A DNA stretch of 64,000 nucleotides from Rutidosis leptorrhynchoides (lineage: Eukaryota > Streptophyta > Magnoliopsida > Asterales > Asteraceae). Below the pieces are notes generated by a model. It searched no databases. It had not been told where the DNA came from and saw only the letters and a list, made by a program, of their open reading frames with translations. Location: the NCBI RefSeq assembly GCF_046630445.1, contig NC_092340.1, positions 35,176,001-35,240,000 of the forward strand. The letters run 5' to 3'. Positions 26,684 through 39,678 of the stretch are shown in pieces. Position numbers and translations under genes: made by a program. How positions within the stretch are numbered: the first letter of the stretch is position 1; each line of letters starts with the position of its first letter.

Positions 26684-26961
26684 AATATTGTTTCCATTAC
26701 ATCGCATGTAATTTTACATATTTAATTCCAACAGTGTAATCATATATTATTTCAATAATATCTGTATGCATCTATTTATATAGTTGTTCGTGAATCGTCG
26801 GGAATAATCGAAGGGTAATTGATTACATTAACACAATTCAAAGTTTTTTTTTTTTTTTTTTTTTTTTTTTTGAAAACATTAACATTACAGACCTTGCTTA
26901 TCGTGTCAAAACTATATAAAGATTAAGTTTAAATTTGGTCAGAAATTCCCGGGTCATCACA
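23202..26961 (-). repeat. 5' LTR of the nested LARD-like element
   Basis: 3,760 bp, near-identical to 15187-18989. Differences include an expanded TA run at 25981-26041, a shorter TA run at 26635-26679, a longer TTTA tract at 25370-25400, and loss of about 20 bp near 26160. It carries its own tRNA-like module (24928-25001). Confidence 0.93.
24928..25001 (-). ncRNA. tRNA-like Pol III module in LARD 5' LTR
   Basis: The same 74-base module as at 16941-17014, one base different, again followed by a T run on the minus strand. In this LTR it would be positioned to start Pol III transcripts heading into the LTR's own 3' half and the element. Confidence 0.55.
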
Positions 26962-27060
26962 CTTGACACCATACAAGTAGTGGCGCGAAATTTTTAACGC
27001 ATGAACCACCGCCGCCAATTCAAGATCGTGAGTCGGGTATCTCTTTTCGTGTTCCTTTAA

Positions 27061-27966
27061 TTATCGAGAGGCGTAAGCGATGACTTTACCTCTTTGCATC
27101 AAAACACACCCGAGCCCATTTAAAGAAGCATCACAATAAACCGTCATGTCTTTTACCCCTTCCGGTAACACTAACACCGGAGCTTGACACAATTTCTCCT
27201 TTAACAATTGAAAAGCGATTTCTTGCTCGTTCTCCCAATTGAACCTTACGTTCTTCCTCATCAATTTAGTCAAAGGAGAAGCAATCTTAGAAAAGTCTTG
27301 GATGAACCGACGATAATAACTGGCCAATCCGAGAAAGCTTCGGATTTCCGTAGGCGTATTCGGTTGTCCCCAACTCTTCACCGTTTCTATCTTCCCCGGA
27401 TCTACTTGAATACCTTCTTGATTCACAATATGGCCAAGGAATTGAACTTCCCTTAGCCAAAATTCACATTTGGAGAATTTTGCATACAACTTCTCCTTCC
27501 GCAATGTCTTTAACACTTCACGCAAATGGTGCTCATGTTCCTTCATACTCTTAGAATAAACAAGTATGTCGTCGATGAACACAATTACCGACTTGTCCAA
27601 CATAGGTTGGCACACTCGGTTCATAAGATCCATGAATGCCGCCGGTGCATTCGTAAGACCAAAAGGCATAACTATAAACTCAAAATGCCCATAACGCGTT
27701 CGAAAAGCAGTTTTCTCTATGTCTTCCTCACTGACCCGCACTTGATGATAGCCGGACCGTAAGTCAATCTTAGAAAAATATGTTGCACCTTGGAGTTGGT
27801 CAAACAAATCGTCAATCCGAGGCAATGGATAACGATTCTTGATCGTCACTTTATTCAACTCCCTATAATCGATGCACATCCGCATACTTCCATCTTTCTT
27901 TTTCACAAACAAAACCGGTGCACCCCATGGCGAGGAGCTCGGTCGAATGAAACCCTTCTCAAGCAA
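27061..27966 (-). pseudogene. Chromovirus reverse transcriptase and start of RNase H
   Basis: Standard Ty3/gypsy RT blocks in order: [20 protein letters not shown], then [16 protein letters not shown], then [15 protein letters not shown], the active-site box [12 protein letters not shown], then [11 protein letters not shown]. The RNase H start [16 protein letters not shown] follows. RT copies the RNA genome; RNase H removes the RNA strand. The remaining RNase H lies beyond the nested insertion. Confidence 0.95.
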
Positions 27967-27975
27967 CTCTTGGGT

Positions 27976-29727
27976 TTAATTTAACAACTCTTGCATTTCC
28001 GTCGGCGCTAAACGGTAAGGAGTTTTAGCAATGGGAGTAGCTCCCGGAACCAACTCAATGCGAAATTCTACTTGTCTTTCCGCCGGAACACCCGGTAACT
28101 CATCCGGAAAAACGTCTTCAAACTCGTTAACCACCGGAATTATAAGAATGGGTGGTGGCTCATCACGAGTATCAACTACATGAGCGAGATAACATACACC
28201 ACCACTCTTGAGAAAACGTCGTGCCCGTGCATAAGTGCATAATGGTACGAGTCTTCTTCGTTTATCACCATGAATAATCAACTCTCCCCCACTTGGGGTT
28301 CTCACACGAATGAACTTATCATGACATGCAATATCGGCTCTATAATGATCGAGCCAATCCATGCCAATAACAATATCAAACTCACCCAAAGTCATCGGAA
28401 TGAGATCGATTTTAAACGTTTCGGTACCAAACACAACATTACAATCTTTACACACATCGACCGCTAGTACCGTCTTACCATCCGCTATTTCAACTTCTAG
28501 CTGATGACTTAACTTAGCTAACGATTTGTTAAGCTTAGACACAAATAGAGGGGATACAAAAGACAAATTAGCACCGCTATCAAATAATATCTTTGCCGGA
28601 TTAGAGTTAACCATGAAAGTACCTGAGAAAACTTCATTGGAATGCCTGGCCTCATCATTGGTCATCAAATAATTTCGCCCCTTAGCCGTGCCCGCCGCCT
28701 TCTCTAACCTCCTAACATGATCACCCCGCAAGTCGGGACACTCCGACTTCTTATGCCCTTCTTTACCGCAGTTAAAACAAGTGAGCTTGGTTGTGGATAG
28801 TTGTTTTGGGCACTCACGAGCCATGTGCCCCCTTTGCCCACAATTGTAGCAAGCATAAGTAAAATCACCGGAAGCACCCTTCTTAACACTACCAACACCC
28901 TCGGAGCCCTTCTTGTCCTTCTTGTTAGAAAAGTTCGAATGACTAATAGCTTCAAACTTCTTTTTGCCGAAGGTAAAGCCACTCTTTCTCAAGATGAGTG
29001 ACTCAAACCCTTTGGCCATATCAAATAACTCATCAAAACTCTTCACCACATTCACGCTTATCTTCTCTTGATAATTATCATTCAAGATTCGGTAAAAGTC
29101 TTCCTTCAACATTTTATCATTCCCGACATACTCCGGGCAAAATTGAGTTTTCGACAAGTAAACGGATTTAAGAGTATTCAAATCCATCGACCCTTGCCTC
29201 AAGGAACGTAACTCGTCCTTAATCCTAGTAAGATCGGCCGAAGTTCGGTACTCTTGGAAGAACTCCGTTTTGAACTTATCCCAAGTAAAATCCATGCATT
29301 GTTCTTCGCCATAAACTTGGATTTTTGCATCCCACCATAGCTTCGCATCACCTCTTAGCATGCTACAACCATACCTTGTCTTTTTATCAATCGGGCATTC
29401 ACAAGTTCGAAAGGCCCCCTCCATATCGGAGATCCACCGGGCACTCTTTAACGGGTCTCTTTCGCCCTCAAGAGTAGGAGGTTGAGCATCTTTAAAATTC
29501 TTATAGAAAAAGTCTCGTCTCCCGACATTGTCCCCTTGAAGGACAACTTTAATTTGCTCCTTTACTACATTGACTAATTGCTCGTCAATCGTATCTAGAA
29601 ACATTTTCTTAACATCTTCAAGGAAAGACGCATGTTGACTTTTCAAAATGGCCTCGACTTTAGCCGTGAATTTGGGGTCCTCACTAGTGCCCCCATTTTC
29701 GGTGTCGTGTCCGTTTCTCATCTTCAT
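27976..29727 (-). pseudogene. Chromovirus gag, zinc knuckles and aspartic protease
   Basis: About 583 codons. The first half is the retrotrans-gag capsid region (KSARWISDMEGAFRTCECP, WDKFKTEFFQEYRTSADL). Two CCHC zinc knuckles follow (CYNCGQRGHMARECP and CFNCGKEGHKKSECP), which bind the element's RNA. The protease has its catalytic box ILFDSGANLSFVS and the later GMDWLDHYRA. The end reaches the RT border (VEFRIELVPGATPI, PYRLAP). As usual in plant chromoviruses, gag and pol are laid out for one polyprotein. Confidence 0.93.
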
Positions 29728-30102
29728 TCTATAAAACGAAAAAGATTAAACAACGAACGAAACAAAAGGACGTAACACGTATGCACATACGTATACCCCA
29801 CACTACTCCATCTTACTCAACAATCGTCGTACATTACTTGTTTGACACGATTTGCACCCGTAACAATGGTAGCTAATCATTGTTACGCGAGCACGTCGCA
29901 TTAACTTGCTAGTACAACGTCCATCTCGCTTGATGATTGCTAAACACAACACAAATCAATTAGCACGAGGTTAGTTCACATAACCAAAGCACTAACAATT
30001 CTCGATTAGACCCAAAGTCCTACAAGTCCCGCATAAAAGCGCATGCACAATAAAGTCTAAGTCTAGGCACCTATCTCAAGTCGCCTAAATCCCTTAGACC
30101 AT

Positions 30103-30114
30103 ACTCTGATACCA
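30103..30114 (-). other. Primer-binding site of the chromovirus
   Basis: TGGTATCAGAGT on the minus strand, 2 bases from the 5' LTR, a near-perfect match to the initiator-methionine tRNA 3' end. Confidence 0.88.
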
Positions 30115-30116
30115 CT

Positions 30117-32279
30117 TGAAACAACCCAACCCGTATTTCATACGATAATTTTTTTTTTTAAATAATACACATTTACGCGCCAATTAAATATGTAAACCAT
30201 TCCACACGTTTCGTTAAAACATACAACAAGTTTAGTGTTTACAAAAGGCACAAAGGCCATTAACGAATGTGATACAAGTTTGACCAATACAAAAATGATA
30301 GTTTTAAACCAAACAACACATCGAGCATGGTTTGGGGATAAACTACCCAAAACGCTAGGCCAACTTCCAAAAGCTCCAACATAACATCATCAAGGGACAC
30401 CTAGTGCCCAACAACTCCCTTGCCCTTATCCACGCCTGCATCTAAAAAGATAAACAACGAGAGGGGTAAGCTAATGCTTAGTGAGTGCAACAATTATACG
30501 TTTACATATACAACCTACTTACTTGCAATCACTTACGCATTTACCGCATACATGCTAGCATTATAAGTAATCATACCATCACAAGTATAACACTAAACCT
30601 TCCACCATACGAGCTAGCATAACAATAGCATATAGTTTAAATAATATAATATGCTACAATCCACACACACAACCATGATTAACCAAACGAACGAGGGAAC
30701 GGTGTTTAAAGATCGTCGGAGTTCATAACAACCATTAGTGCACTTAACACTTCGTACACTAACCCCACGGGTGGCATCTTAACACGTCGATACTTCACCC
30801 CGGGTGGTGCCTTAACACTTCAACACTTCACCCCGATTGGTGTCTTAGCACATCGACACTTCACTCGTTACATCTCTCGGAGTGGCATCTTAACACATCG
30901 ATACTTCACTCCCGAGTGGTGTCTTAACACATCGACACTTCACTCGCCACGTGAGGAGTGGTGTCTTAACACGTCGACACTTCACAACTCAACTACACAA
31001 ATAAATACATCATATATGCACGCATATAGTTATTTCACTCACCTTAACACTTCGGTGATGATTATGCACTTCCGAGCTTCAAAGCAAAGTACCTAATACA
31101 TTAAGTACAATTTCAATACACAACTAGTGGAATTAACCACATTACACCTACTTGAGCATTTAATGACCCAACTCGCATTAAATGACTCAAACACACCACA
31201 ACCGCCCCTTTAATGGCCAAGACTCGACTTTAAACACTAAAGCTAGTGAATTAAAGTCTAGTAACTTCAGTTAACACAAACTTAGGGTAATTCATACCCA
31301 TTTCACCCAAACTAGGTCAACTAGTACATTTTGACCCATTTTAAATTACTTAGCCTCTCAATCAAGCCAAACTTACCCATTAACACTTCTTTCATAAATC
31401 TAAAAGTGTATTAGTGACTAGCAACACTATTTGACACTTACAACCCCAAATCACAAGACCAAAACCCTAGTTTGTGGCTATTAGGGTTCCATTACAACAA
31501 CATAACCCAAATTCGCCCATTTTATCCTCAAATGGGTCAAACAAGTCTCTAGTAACCAAAACCCTAGCCATTAACCAATTAAAACTCAAAACTTAGAGTT
31601 GGAACTTACCGATACTATCAACGCGTAGCTAGAGACACAAGAAACAACTTTAATTCTTGCTCCAAAGATCAACCCTCAATCCTTCACTCTCAAATCTCAC
31701 TTTTAATCTAAATGGGTGCTGAGGTTTTTTTGGAGAGAAAAAGAAAGAAATTGAAAAAGGAAATGAATTAAATGAACTAGTGGTGCAGATTTAATGCTCC
31801 AATCTGATCCATACGTCAAATTACCAAATTGCCCTTCAAAATCTCTTAAAAAGATCTAAGTTCGGCACCTGTCCAGCAGAATTGCCGCGGCGCGGCCAGT
31901 TCGTCGCGGCGCAACATACAACATAAAAATTGACCCTTCTTAACTCAACTTCTGTTCCTGGTTTGCTTGCTTTGCCGCGGCGCGGACCCGTTTGTCGCGG
32001 CGCGGCCTAAGGCACTATCTGGCTAGTTCGACAACCTTAAACATAAAAATCGTTTTACACAACATTCAATTCGTTCAAGCTTCCAATACACGTCTAAAAC
32101 TCATATCTAAGTCTCACAAGACTTAACACTAACCGAAACTCATTTACAAACTTATATACGCACACATTAACAAGTACATATATATATATCTACACAATTA
32201 CGAATAAACAACGAGTTACAAACGTACAAATGATTAAGTATTTACCTTTCGATACGTACGGAAAAAACGGGATGTTACA
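30117..32279 (-). repeat. 5' LTR of the chromovirus
   Basis: 2,163 bp. It carries four GC-rich words of the GCCGCGGCGCGG type (about 31883-32010), one pair more than the 3' LTR, and only a 12-bp TA run. Otherwise it agrees closely with 10602-12858. Confidence 0.95.
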
Positions 32280-32284
32280 ATAAA

Positions 32285-33347
32285 AGCTTAGAAAAGTGAT
32301 TTTACATGATTTTTTGCCATTATAGATGTTCTTCAATTGTCCAACTTCTTGATTACCAACTTTTATATATCCGAGTGTAAGGTTTTTTCTCATACGAACG
32401 CGAAAGTGGGTTTTATGGTGCACATTCGGGTGTTAATAGTGGTAATCCGGGAGTAATTATTGTAGTATATTCAATGTTAACTACGACCGAGAGTGCAAGA
32501 TGCAAAAAAAGAAATGAGCCGAACGAATTCTGGATAATCACCGTTGGTGTGTGCTTTAAATGTTTGCGTGCGTGTGTATATGGTTGGTTAGTGAGTCTTG
32601 TAAATGGTCAACACACATCATGCGTGTTTCTGGTTGGTTAGTGTGTGATGCGTGGTGCGTGATGCGTCAATGGGGTCATATTTTTCAATTTCAATTTTTT
32701 GAGGAGGTATTATTAAAGAGTTCCGATAACGAGGAAATTTTGACGAATTTCCCCTATCTAATACAAACTGTAGCAGGAAGAAAACTTCTTAATAGTTATG
32801 GACTCCTTAGTAGAGTAAGCCCATATTTCATGACATTTGTAATGGATTTGGACTTCAACAATAGATGTATTAATACAATGGTATCTTTGAATTTAGATAA
32901 TAATTAAGTGAACGTATTCATCTTCAAAGAAATTCAATAAAACCATTTTGCATTGAGATAATAATTAATACAATGGTATCTTTGACTTTAGAGGCACAAA
33001 GTCGTGGGTGAGGATACAAGTATTTTAGATTTTACGGTTTAGGCTATGTTAACATTGTAATCGTTTGGTTGGTTAATATATTGCTTGCTTTGCAACCAAA
33101 AAAAAAAAAAAAAAAAAAAAAAAACAAAACATGATAATCAATTTATCTTCCATAACACATAATTGAGTAGAACACTAGAATGCACAAGTAGATAAGTACA
33201 ACAGGCTTGGCACAAACACTAACCTAAAATCTCCACTAACACTTTCATGGATGATAAGTAAAGTGGGCTTGGGCCAAACGCTAATTAGCTAAATACAAGT
33301 GCAATTGGTTTACTTTATGATTAGACCTTTTCACGTGAATATTTATT
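32285..33347. other. Unassigned stretch, possible other half of the region split by the chromovirus
   Basis: 32560-32670 is dense in TGCGTG words, like 8081-8190 and 10330-10400 on the far side of the retrotransposon. An open frame at 32560-32907 (plus) ends with about 65 residues of ordinary composition (LLNSYGLLSRVSPYFMTFVM), but I do not recognise it and it has no clear start or splice context. A 30-plus base poly-A tract lies near 33099-33124. Confidence 0.4.
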
Positions 33348-33424
33348 GGGATTATCATCTAAATGCCCATTTTTTCTAACGTGTTTGACTCAGAACCCAT
33401 TAAAAAAAAAGTTGACAATTTGCC

Positions 33425-33600
33425 CGCGCAAGGCGCAAGGGTGCAAGATGCCTCTTTGCGACCTTGCTCCTCGGTGGAAGCAAGGACGCAAGGTGCCTAT
33501 TGCGACCTTGCTCCCCGGGGACGCAAGGGCGCAAGGTGCCTATTGCGACCTTGCTCCCCGGGAACGCAAGGACGCAAGGTGCCTCTTGCTCCCGCCTGCA
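33425..33600 (+). repeat. GC-rich minisatellite in MULE left TIR
   Basis: Units of about 54 bp built on 'cgcaaggtgcctattgcgac' and 'cttgctccccgggg', about three copies. A shorter inverse set lies at 38472-38590 in the right TIR, so the repeat belongs to the element's ends and the copy number differs between the two TIRs. Confidence 0.85.
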
Positions 33601-34807
33601 TGTCTTAATCAATCATTTCTTTCAGACATTTTATCAAACACCTTAGATGCGTCTTACATTTCATCAACAAAAAATAAACTTAAAACACATGCTGCAACAT
33701 ATGTAAAGGAATACAGTATCATTCGTATTTGACAAAATTTCATTCCTCGTCCCTGAACTTTACATCAACTTTGACTCCTTGTCCTTTTTCTTTTTTTGTG
33801 CATCCCTCGTCCCTAATGTATCAGAAATATACATCCCTCGTCCTCCCGTCTATTTTCTGTCTATTTTGCCGTACCCCTCCTATCACGTGCAGAGAATGTG
33901 GGGGTAAAAAAGTCATTAAACTACAAGGACGATGAGCGTAATTGTGTCTTCTTCTTCTTCGATATTCAATGTCCCAAAATCATAAATCATAAATCCTAAT
34001 AAAATCAAATTCATTCCTTTCTTCCTATTCATCTCCATTTTATCAATTTCTTTTATCGTTAATTTTTCCAATTCAACATATCACACAATACATATATCTA
34101 TATACATATTACATATTCTTATTAAATTATCAGAGATTATAACACAAAATCAAATTTCAATTTCATAAACATAAAGAATCAAGAATAGTATAACATCACC
34201 ATAAAAAAGCTTTCATATTTTAACTGCTTCTGTGTTCGTCACCATTACAACAACAAAATTAACCTATCACCTAATCATTTCCAAACATCACCACCATGGA
34301 ACCCAACTCATCAAACCTCAAATCATATTCATTTTTCTTCCATCAGATAAAAATCAAATGAATAAACCCTTGTCAAAGATATGTAACATCCGCTGAATTT
34401 GAAGTGACTTTGAATCTGAAACTTTTTAATAGTTTAGATCTAAAACTCAAAAATCAAATTGGATCTAAAACAAAATTCCCAAATTGAAAATAAAAGATCC
34501 AAATTAAAGAAAAATGAAGGCGGTGGTGCTGAAACCGCCGACAGTGCCGGAGTTGATGAAGTCACCACCGAATGGGTGGCGGGTGTCGGCGTGTTTGGTG
34601 ATGGTTTCCAGAGATATATGTATCCTCGTGTTCCAAAATTCTCCATCGATCTGGGTTTCAAGGTGAAAGAGAAAAGAGGGACTGAGCTTTTAAGATGATG
34701 ATGACGATTGATATTGGCGATCAAAAAACGTGCGATGATTGATGATTGATGATTGATGATGACGATGATTGATGATTGATGTCGGCATGTTTGGTGACTG
34801 AGCTTTT

Positions 34808-37800
34808 ATCAGCTGGTTAGCTGTTCAGGACAGACTTTCAACACAGGATAGATTGATGAAATGGTTTCCAAATGAAATCTTCAAATGTTGTTTTTGTGGT
34901 AGACAGGAAGATTCCCATGCTCACTTGTTTTTTAGATGTGATTTTACTAGCCAAGTTTGGGAGAAGACAAAAAACTTGCTTGTTTATAAAGGGCTCAATA
35001 ATGACTTGAAGTTGATTATCCATGATTTGGCTAAGTATACTGCTGAGAAGGATATCCGGAATATTCTTAATAAAATGGCTATAGCTGCTTCTGTCTATTT
35101 TATTTGGATGGAAAGGAACAAAAGGCATTTTATGAATGTGCAGAAATCTGTTGATGAAGTGTATGGTGAGATTAGGTGTAGCGACCCGACAAAATCATCA
35201 TTGACGGCGCCGTCTACTTAGGTCCCATTACATGGTCATAAGTCCTTAAAACAACGTTTGACCAAAAGTATGTCGCATTCATTTCAAAAGTAAAGTTTGT
35301 TTCAAAGTTTACAAGAATTGTTCAATCAAAAGTTACGATACAAAGTTATAAGTACAGTGAAACCTATGCGACACAATTTTAAATAAAGCCAAAAGACGCT
35401 CCACGTATGCATGTATACTCGACATCCAATGCAAGTATCAAAATAATGAGCGGAAGCATGTTTCACATATCGTTCAAAGACCTGAGAAAAACATAGAAAT
35501 CTGTCAACGAAGACGTTGGTGAAATCATAGGTTTAAGTAAATAAGTGAGTAAAAGTAAGTCGAACCACAAGATTTGCAACATTGATAAAGTAGTAGTACA
35601 TTATAAAAGTTAATATTCACGAGCACCCAATTATCAAGGCTTAACGTTCCGTCCGTTGATACCCCATTCATAGTGCTAGAACAACACTGTTTCTCGAAAA
35701 TATATTTCATCTATAGACGGTAGCGAACCGTCCTAGATGAGGGTTTGTCAAACCCATATGGCCATACAACATAAGTTCACGCTTACACTTACACCCTGCA
35801 AGCATAACTAATGATAATCGAATTGAGGATTTTCATTCTAAACTCGTATGTAGAATGTTTGTTTTCATTACTTGTGTTCACTTAGTTAAAAGAAACGTTA
35901 TTGTTTTCTCATCCCAAATGTAAGTTCAAAAGAGTAAAAGTGGGACTATGATCTCACCTTGAGTGCAAGAGTGTAGTAGTACTTCAACAAGTAAATGTGC
36001 AAAGAACAATGCTAGTCTTGACCTAAACAAATAGGTTGTATCAATAATGGTAAACACGGTTGGTCAAAGATGCTCAATTAGCCCTATGGCTCGTTACGAC
36101 TCAATTATATAGCATGTGAATCACGTTGTCAAGTTTCATGCATAATACAAGTATAAAAGCAAATTCAGAACGATTGCATACGTATTTGGTTAAGTTTGAC
36201 TAAAAGTCAAACTTGGTCAAAGTCAAAGTCAACGAAAAAGTCAACGTGTTAGGGTCGGGTCTCGGACAATTTTTCTAAGCTTAGAAATCATATATAAGCA
36301 TGTTGGCCAAGTTTCATGCCAATCGGAGGTGCGTAGCATAGTTAGAATTCAAATGAAAGTTGAAAAGTGAACAACCATCTGCCCACGCTTTGAGCCGCGC
36401 CGCGGCTGGAAGACCCGCCCGCGGGCTAACACTAGTTTTGAAGGTCGAGAATTTTGATGATTTCATACATCTGAGTTAATGTTAAGCCGCGCCGCGGGCT
36501 AAAGCATGACAGGATACCTGTGCAGTTTTTAAGTGTAGGCTCGAACCAAACTCCAAACGAACGTAACTTATGAACCGTAAACATTCAAAACATGTATCTT
36601 ATATCGTTGGAAAGGTAATTTAACAAGGAATACAACTAAACACATTTCATGAATCAAATCCATCATTAACAACAATGAAAACCTCAATAAATGATCGTTA
36701 AATGTTCAAAATCGAAGTTTCAAGTTCACAAAATGCATTTTAAGTTTCGGGAATCCAATTCACACATATGATATGCCGTTTTGAAGGTAATGAAACATGC
36801 ATTACGACTAAACACTTACAATTAACATTTCATGGCATTCAAGCATCAAAAAGTTCATCTCAAGAACGATCAAACCCTAATCAAGAATCACAAAATCATT
36901 AATCATGTTTTTGAAGTTTTACAAATCAACCTACACATCAAAATGAAGCTAGTGATACTACACAATTTAACAACATTTAATCTTCCAAAATCAAAGATTA
37001 AGCAAACCCATTTTCAAGTATTCAAACTAGTTACTCAAAACAACAAATCGAATAAACAAAACATATATTCATGTTATACACGAGCCATAGACACTAATTA
37101 ACACTTTTATAATTCAAAAACATCAAGAACACCAATTCTAGTGATTTTAGAAAGTTACCCAAATGAGATGAAATTGGTATCAAGTTGTAGAGGATGAAGA
37201 GAAGATTCCAAATATGTAATTTGTTTTGATGTTTGCTTCTTGATCCGGATTTAGATGATGAATGAATGAATTTGGTAAATGTGTGTGTGTTCTTGCTAGA
37301 AAGAAAGAGAGAGAGATGGAGATGATTGAATGGTGGTGATTGGGGTGGACTAGTTGACCTAGTCAACTAGTTTGCCCCGTGTCAACTTTAGTCCCTCGAG
37401 TTTAAAAGCGGGTATGTGATTTAACCGAACGAATATTTTAAATATGCGAGAGTAAACGGGAGTTGTTATAATTAAATAACGAAAATATTAAGAACGTTAG
37501 CTAACGAAGGATACGAATCTATATACGGAAGATATTATTTAAAATAAAAAGACGGACGTTAAAAATAATTTAACGGAAAAAAATGCGGGATGTTACATTA
37601 GGAATCACATTCGAATGAAGTTGTCCAGTATTAAAGTTAGAAATTCTAAGAATGTCCAATTGGTTGCCAAACTGTGTGAGTTGCAGATTGTTGGGGCTAG
37701 TTTCCAGATGATTTAGCTTGGATGTTGTTTTGTTGTATTTGGGTCGTATTTGCATTGTATTTCCTGTTTTTGGGTTAGGCAATCCCCTGCCCTGGTTTGT

Positions 37801-37842
37801 ATTGTTGATTTATTTTAGTGCTTGCCTTTGGAAAAAAAAAAA
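34808..37842 (+). pseudogene. 5'-truncated LINE (L1-type) with zinc-binding RT tail, split by a solo LTR
   Basis: The part at 34808-35176 reads LSTQDRLMKWFPNEIFKCCF, then CGRQEDSHAHLFFRCDFTSQ, then VWEKT and YFIWMERNKRHF. This is the zf-RVT domain that follows reverse transcriptase in plant LINEs. The C-terminus and a 3' UTR resume at 37603 after the solo LTR, ending in a 12-base poly-A at about 37831-37842. The sequence after the poly-A (CGTGCGATGAT) also occurs at 34729-34739, just before the LINE side, and is the probable target duplication. Everything upstream of the tail of ORF2 is missing, as usual for aborted reverse transcription. Confidence 0.85.
35177..37597 (-). repeat. Solo LTR (Ty3/gypsy type) inside the LINE tail
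   Basis: Begins TGTAGCGACCCG and ends GGATGTTACA; TTAGG flanks both sides (35172-35176 and 37598-37602). No second LTR, primer site or coding part is present, so 2,421 bp of one LTR remain after unequal recombination between LTRs. The minus-strand reading is supported by the shared core block at 35449-35526. It contains GC-rich palindromic words (GCCGCGCCGCGGC) near 36393 and 36487. Confidence 0.88.
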
Positions 37843-38683
37843 ACGTGCGATGATGAAGACGATTTAAGATGATGATGATGATGATTGCAGATCCAAAAAC
37901 ATAGTTCCTTTATACATCTGATGTTTTTTTGGTTAATGGAAAAGAAATATGTAAAATGACGAAACTACCCTCACATGCTTCGCACATGATTACACTTAAC
38001 GTCTGAATTGACAGAAAGTAAACGGGAGGACGAGGGATGTAGAATTGTGATACATTAGGGATAAGGGATGCAAAAAAAAAAAAAGGACATGAAGTCAAAA
38101 TTGATGTAAAGTTCAGGGACGAGTAATGAAATTTTGTCTTCGTATTTCAACAACTACTCCATATTTCATAAGACATAAAACATAAAAGAGAATAATCATG
38201 CATGGTTGAGAAATAGCCAATGAACCATACAAATCAGTTTTGCCACATGATCAAAGATTCACGATCTACAATCTCTTTTATCTCACAAGGAACATCCAAA
38301 TACTCCATGTACCTCTATTTGCTTCTCAATACGAAGGATAATTTATTCCTTTACAGATGTTGAAGCATGTGGTTTAAGTGTATTTTATTTTTTATTTTTT
38401 TACGAAATTTAAGTCGCACGTAAGGTGTTTGATGTAATGTCTGAAAGAAAACATTGATTATGGCATGCAGGCGGGAGCAAGAGGCACCTTGCGTCCCCGG
38501 GGAGCAAGGGAGCAAGAGGCACCTTGCGTCCTTGAGTCCACCGAGGAGCAATGTCGCAAAGTGGCATCTTGCGCCCTTGCGCCTTGCGCGGACAAATTGT
38601 CAAATTTTTTATTTTTTTTTAATAGGTTCTGAGTCAAACACGTAAGAAAAAGTGGACATTTAGGTGACAATCCCATATTTATT

Positions 38684-39015
38684 TTGCAAGAATCTTGACG
38701 ATACATTGTAACAATACATAACCACTAAATAGTATAAATCAATCCTTAAATTGTTAGTGCATATTTGAATTCATAGTTCTATGAACATTATTGTATAACT
38801 TAGTCGTGTAACTTTGAACTAGGTTTGTGACTATTGAATCGTTGTTATTACTCGTGAATGAATTAATCGATAGTTAAACTGACCTGACAGTCGATCGACT
38901 GTGTGAGACAGTCGACCAACTAAAGACACTGTCGGTCGACAGTGTAAGGTTGGTGTAAGTTGATCAACGATCGACTAAACCAGATAGTCGACCGACTGTC
39001 TCTGCAAACATTATA
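38684..39015. other. Probable LTR fragment with repeated GTCGA palindromic words
   Basis: Between 38886 and 39000 there are several words such as CAGTCGATCGACTG, GTCGGTCGACAG and AGTCGACCGACTGTC, followed by a TATA-like 'ttatatatac' at 39011. The layout resembles an LTR promoter region. No LTR partner or flanking duplication was found, so the family is not assigned. Confidence 0.4.
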
Positions 39016-39340
39016 TATACGTTATTTGTGTTTCATTTTTAGCTTACGCATTCCACATACCCTAATCGACCCAAACTGAGTTGCAATCGTAACCTACCTC
39101 CAACCCACCAAATTACATCGTCTAGGCACCATTCTAATCTAGATATAGGTATGGGTTTGGGTATTTCGGCCCTGAGAACAAACCGTAATTCGATTAACAC
39201 TTTGTCTATTATTTTCCGCCTTTAGATCGAGTCAAGACTAGTTCTAATAAGATCCTTATTCTTCGCCTACATAAATTAATCCTACTGAAGCCATCAAAGC
39301 CTAGAATATTTATATTATTGGTGGTATATTGAGTTGTTAA

Positions 39341-39678
39341 GGCCACTCCCTATCGTAACTAAACTATTCATCCTCTTAACCTTCTACATCAGCGCCACAT
39401 CAACACCAATATCCTATAACTAACTCATAACTAAACACTCCCTATCATGGCTAAAATAATACTCCTCTTAATATACAACGTACAAGCAATAAAGCATCAA
39501 GTCCAACAATAAAAAGCCACCGGGACCCACAATTCCTATAACTAACTAAACACATCCGTTAAATTCATGGTGAGTGCGGGTAACTAATGCGGGTAACTAA
39601 GCCGTGCCTATGGTTCATTACGGGTAACTACGGGTAATGAGCAGGTAATGACGGATAACTAACCCATAGGGAGTGATC
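39341..39678. mobile_element. Tourist/Harbinger-like MITE, copy 1
   Basis: 338 bp with inverted ends GGCCACTCCCTAT and ATAGGGAGTGATC, flanked by TAA on both sides (39338-39340 and 39679-39681). The 3-bp TAA duplication indicates the PIF/Harbinger superfamily. The right half has repeated 'gggtaacta' words. Non-coding. Confidence 0.85.

Larger units (their letters stand above)
33348..38674. mobile_element. Mutator-like element (MULE), non-autonomous, long TIRs, 9-bp target duplication
   Basis: The two ends are inverted copies: GGGATTATCATCTAAATGCC at the left and its counterpart ending GGTGACAATCCC at the right. ATATTTATT is duplicated exactly outside (33339-33347 and 38675-38683). A 9-bp duplication with long TIRs is the Mutator signature. 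TIRs reach about 570 bp (33348-33917) and about 725 bp (37950-38674); the right one has an extra segment near 38190-38340. No MuDR-type transposase is present. The interior has a non-coding part (33920-34720), then a LINE tail that is itself split by a solo LTR. Original cargo before those insertions was small. Confidence 0.9.

Noticed and set aside
33346-33732. Cys/Arg-rich open frames on both strands
   Set aside because: They translate the GC-rich minisatellite of the MULE TIR, and the inverse copy at 38400 gives the same products.
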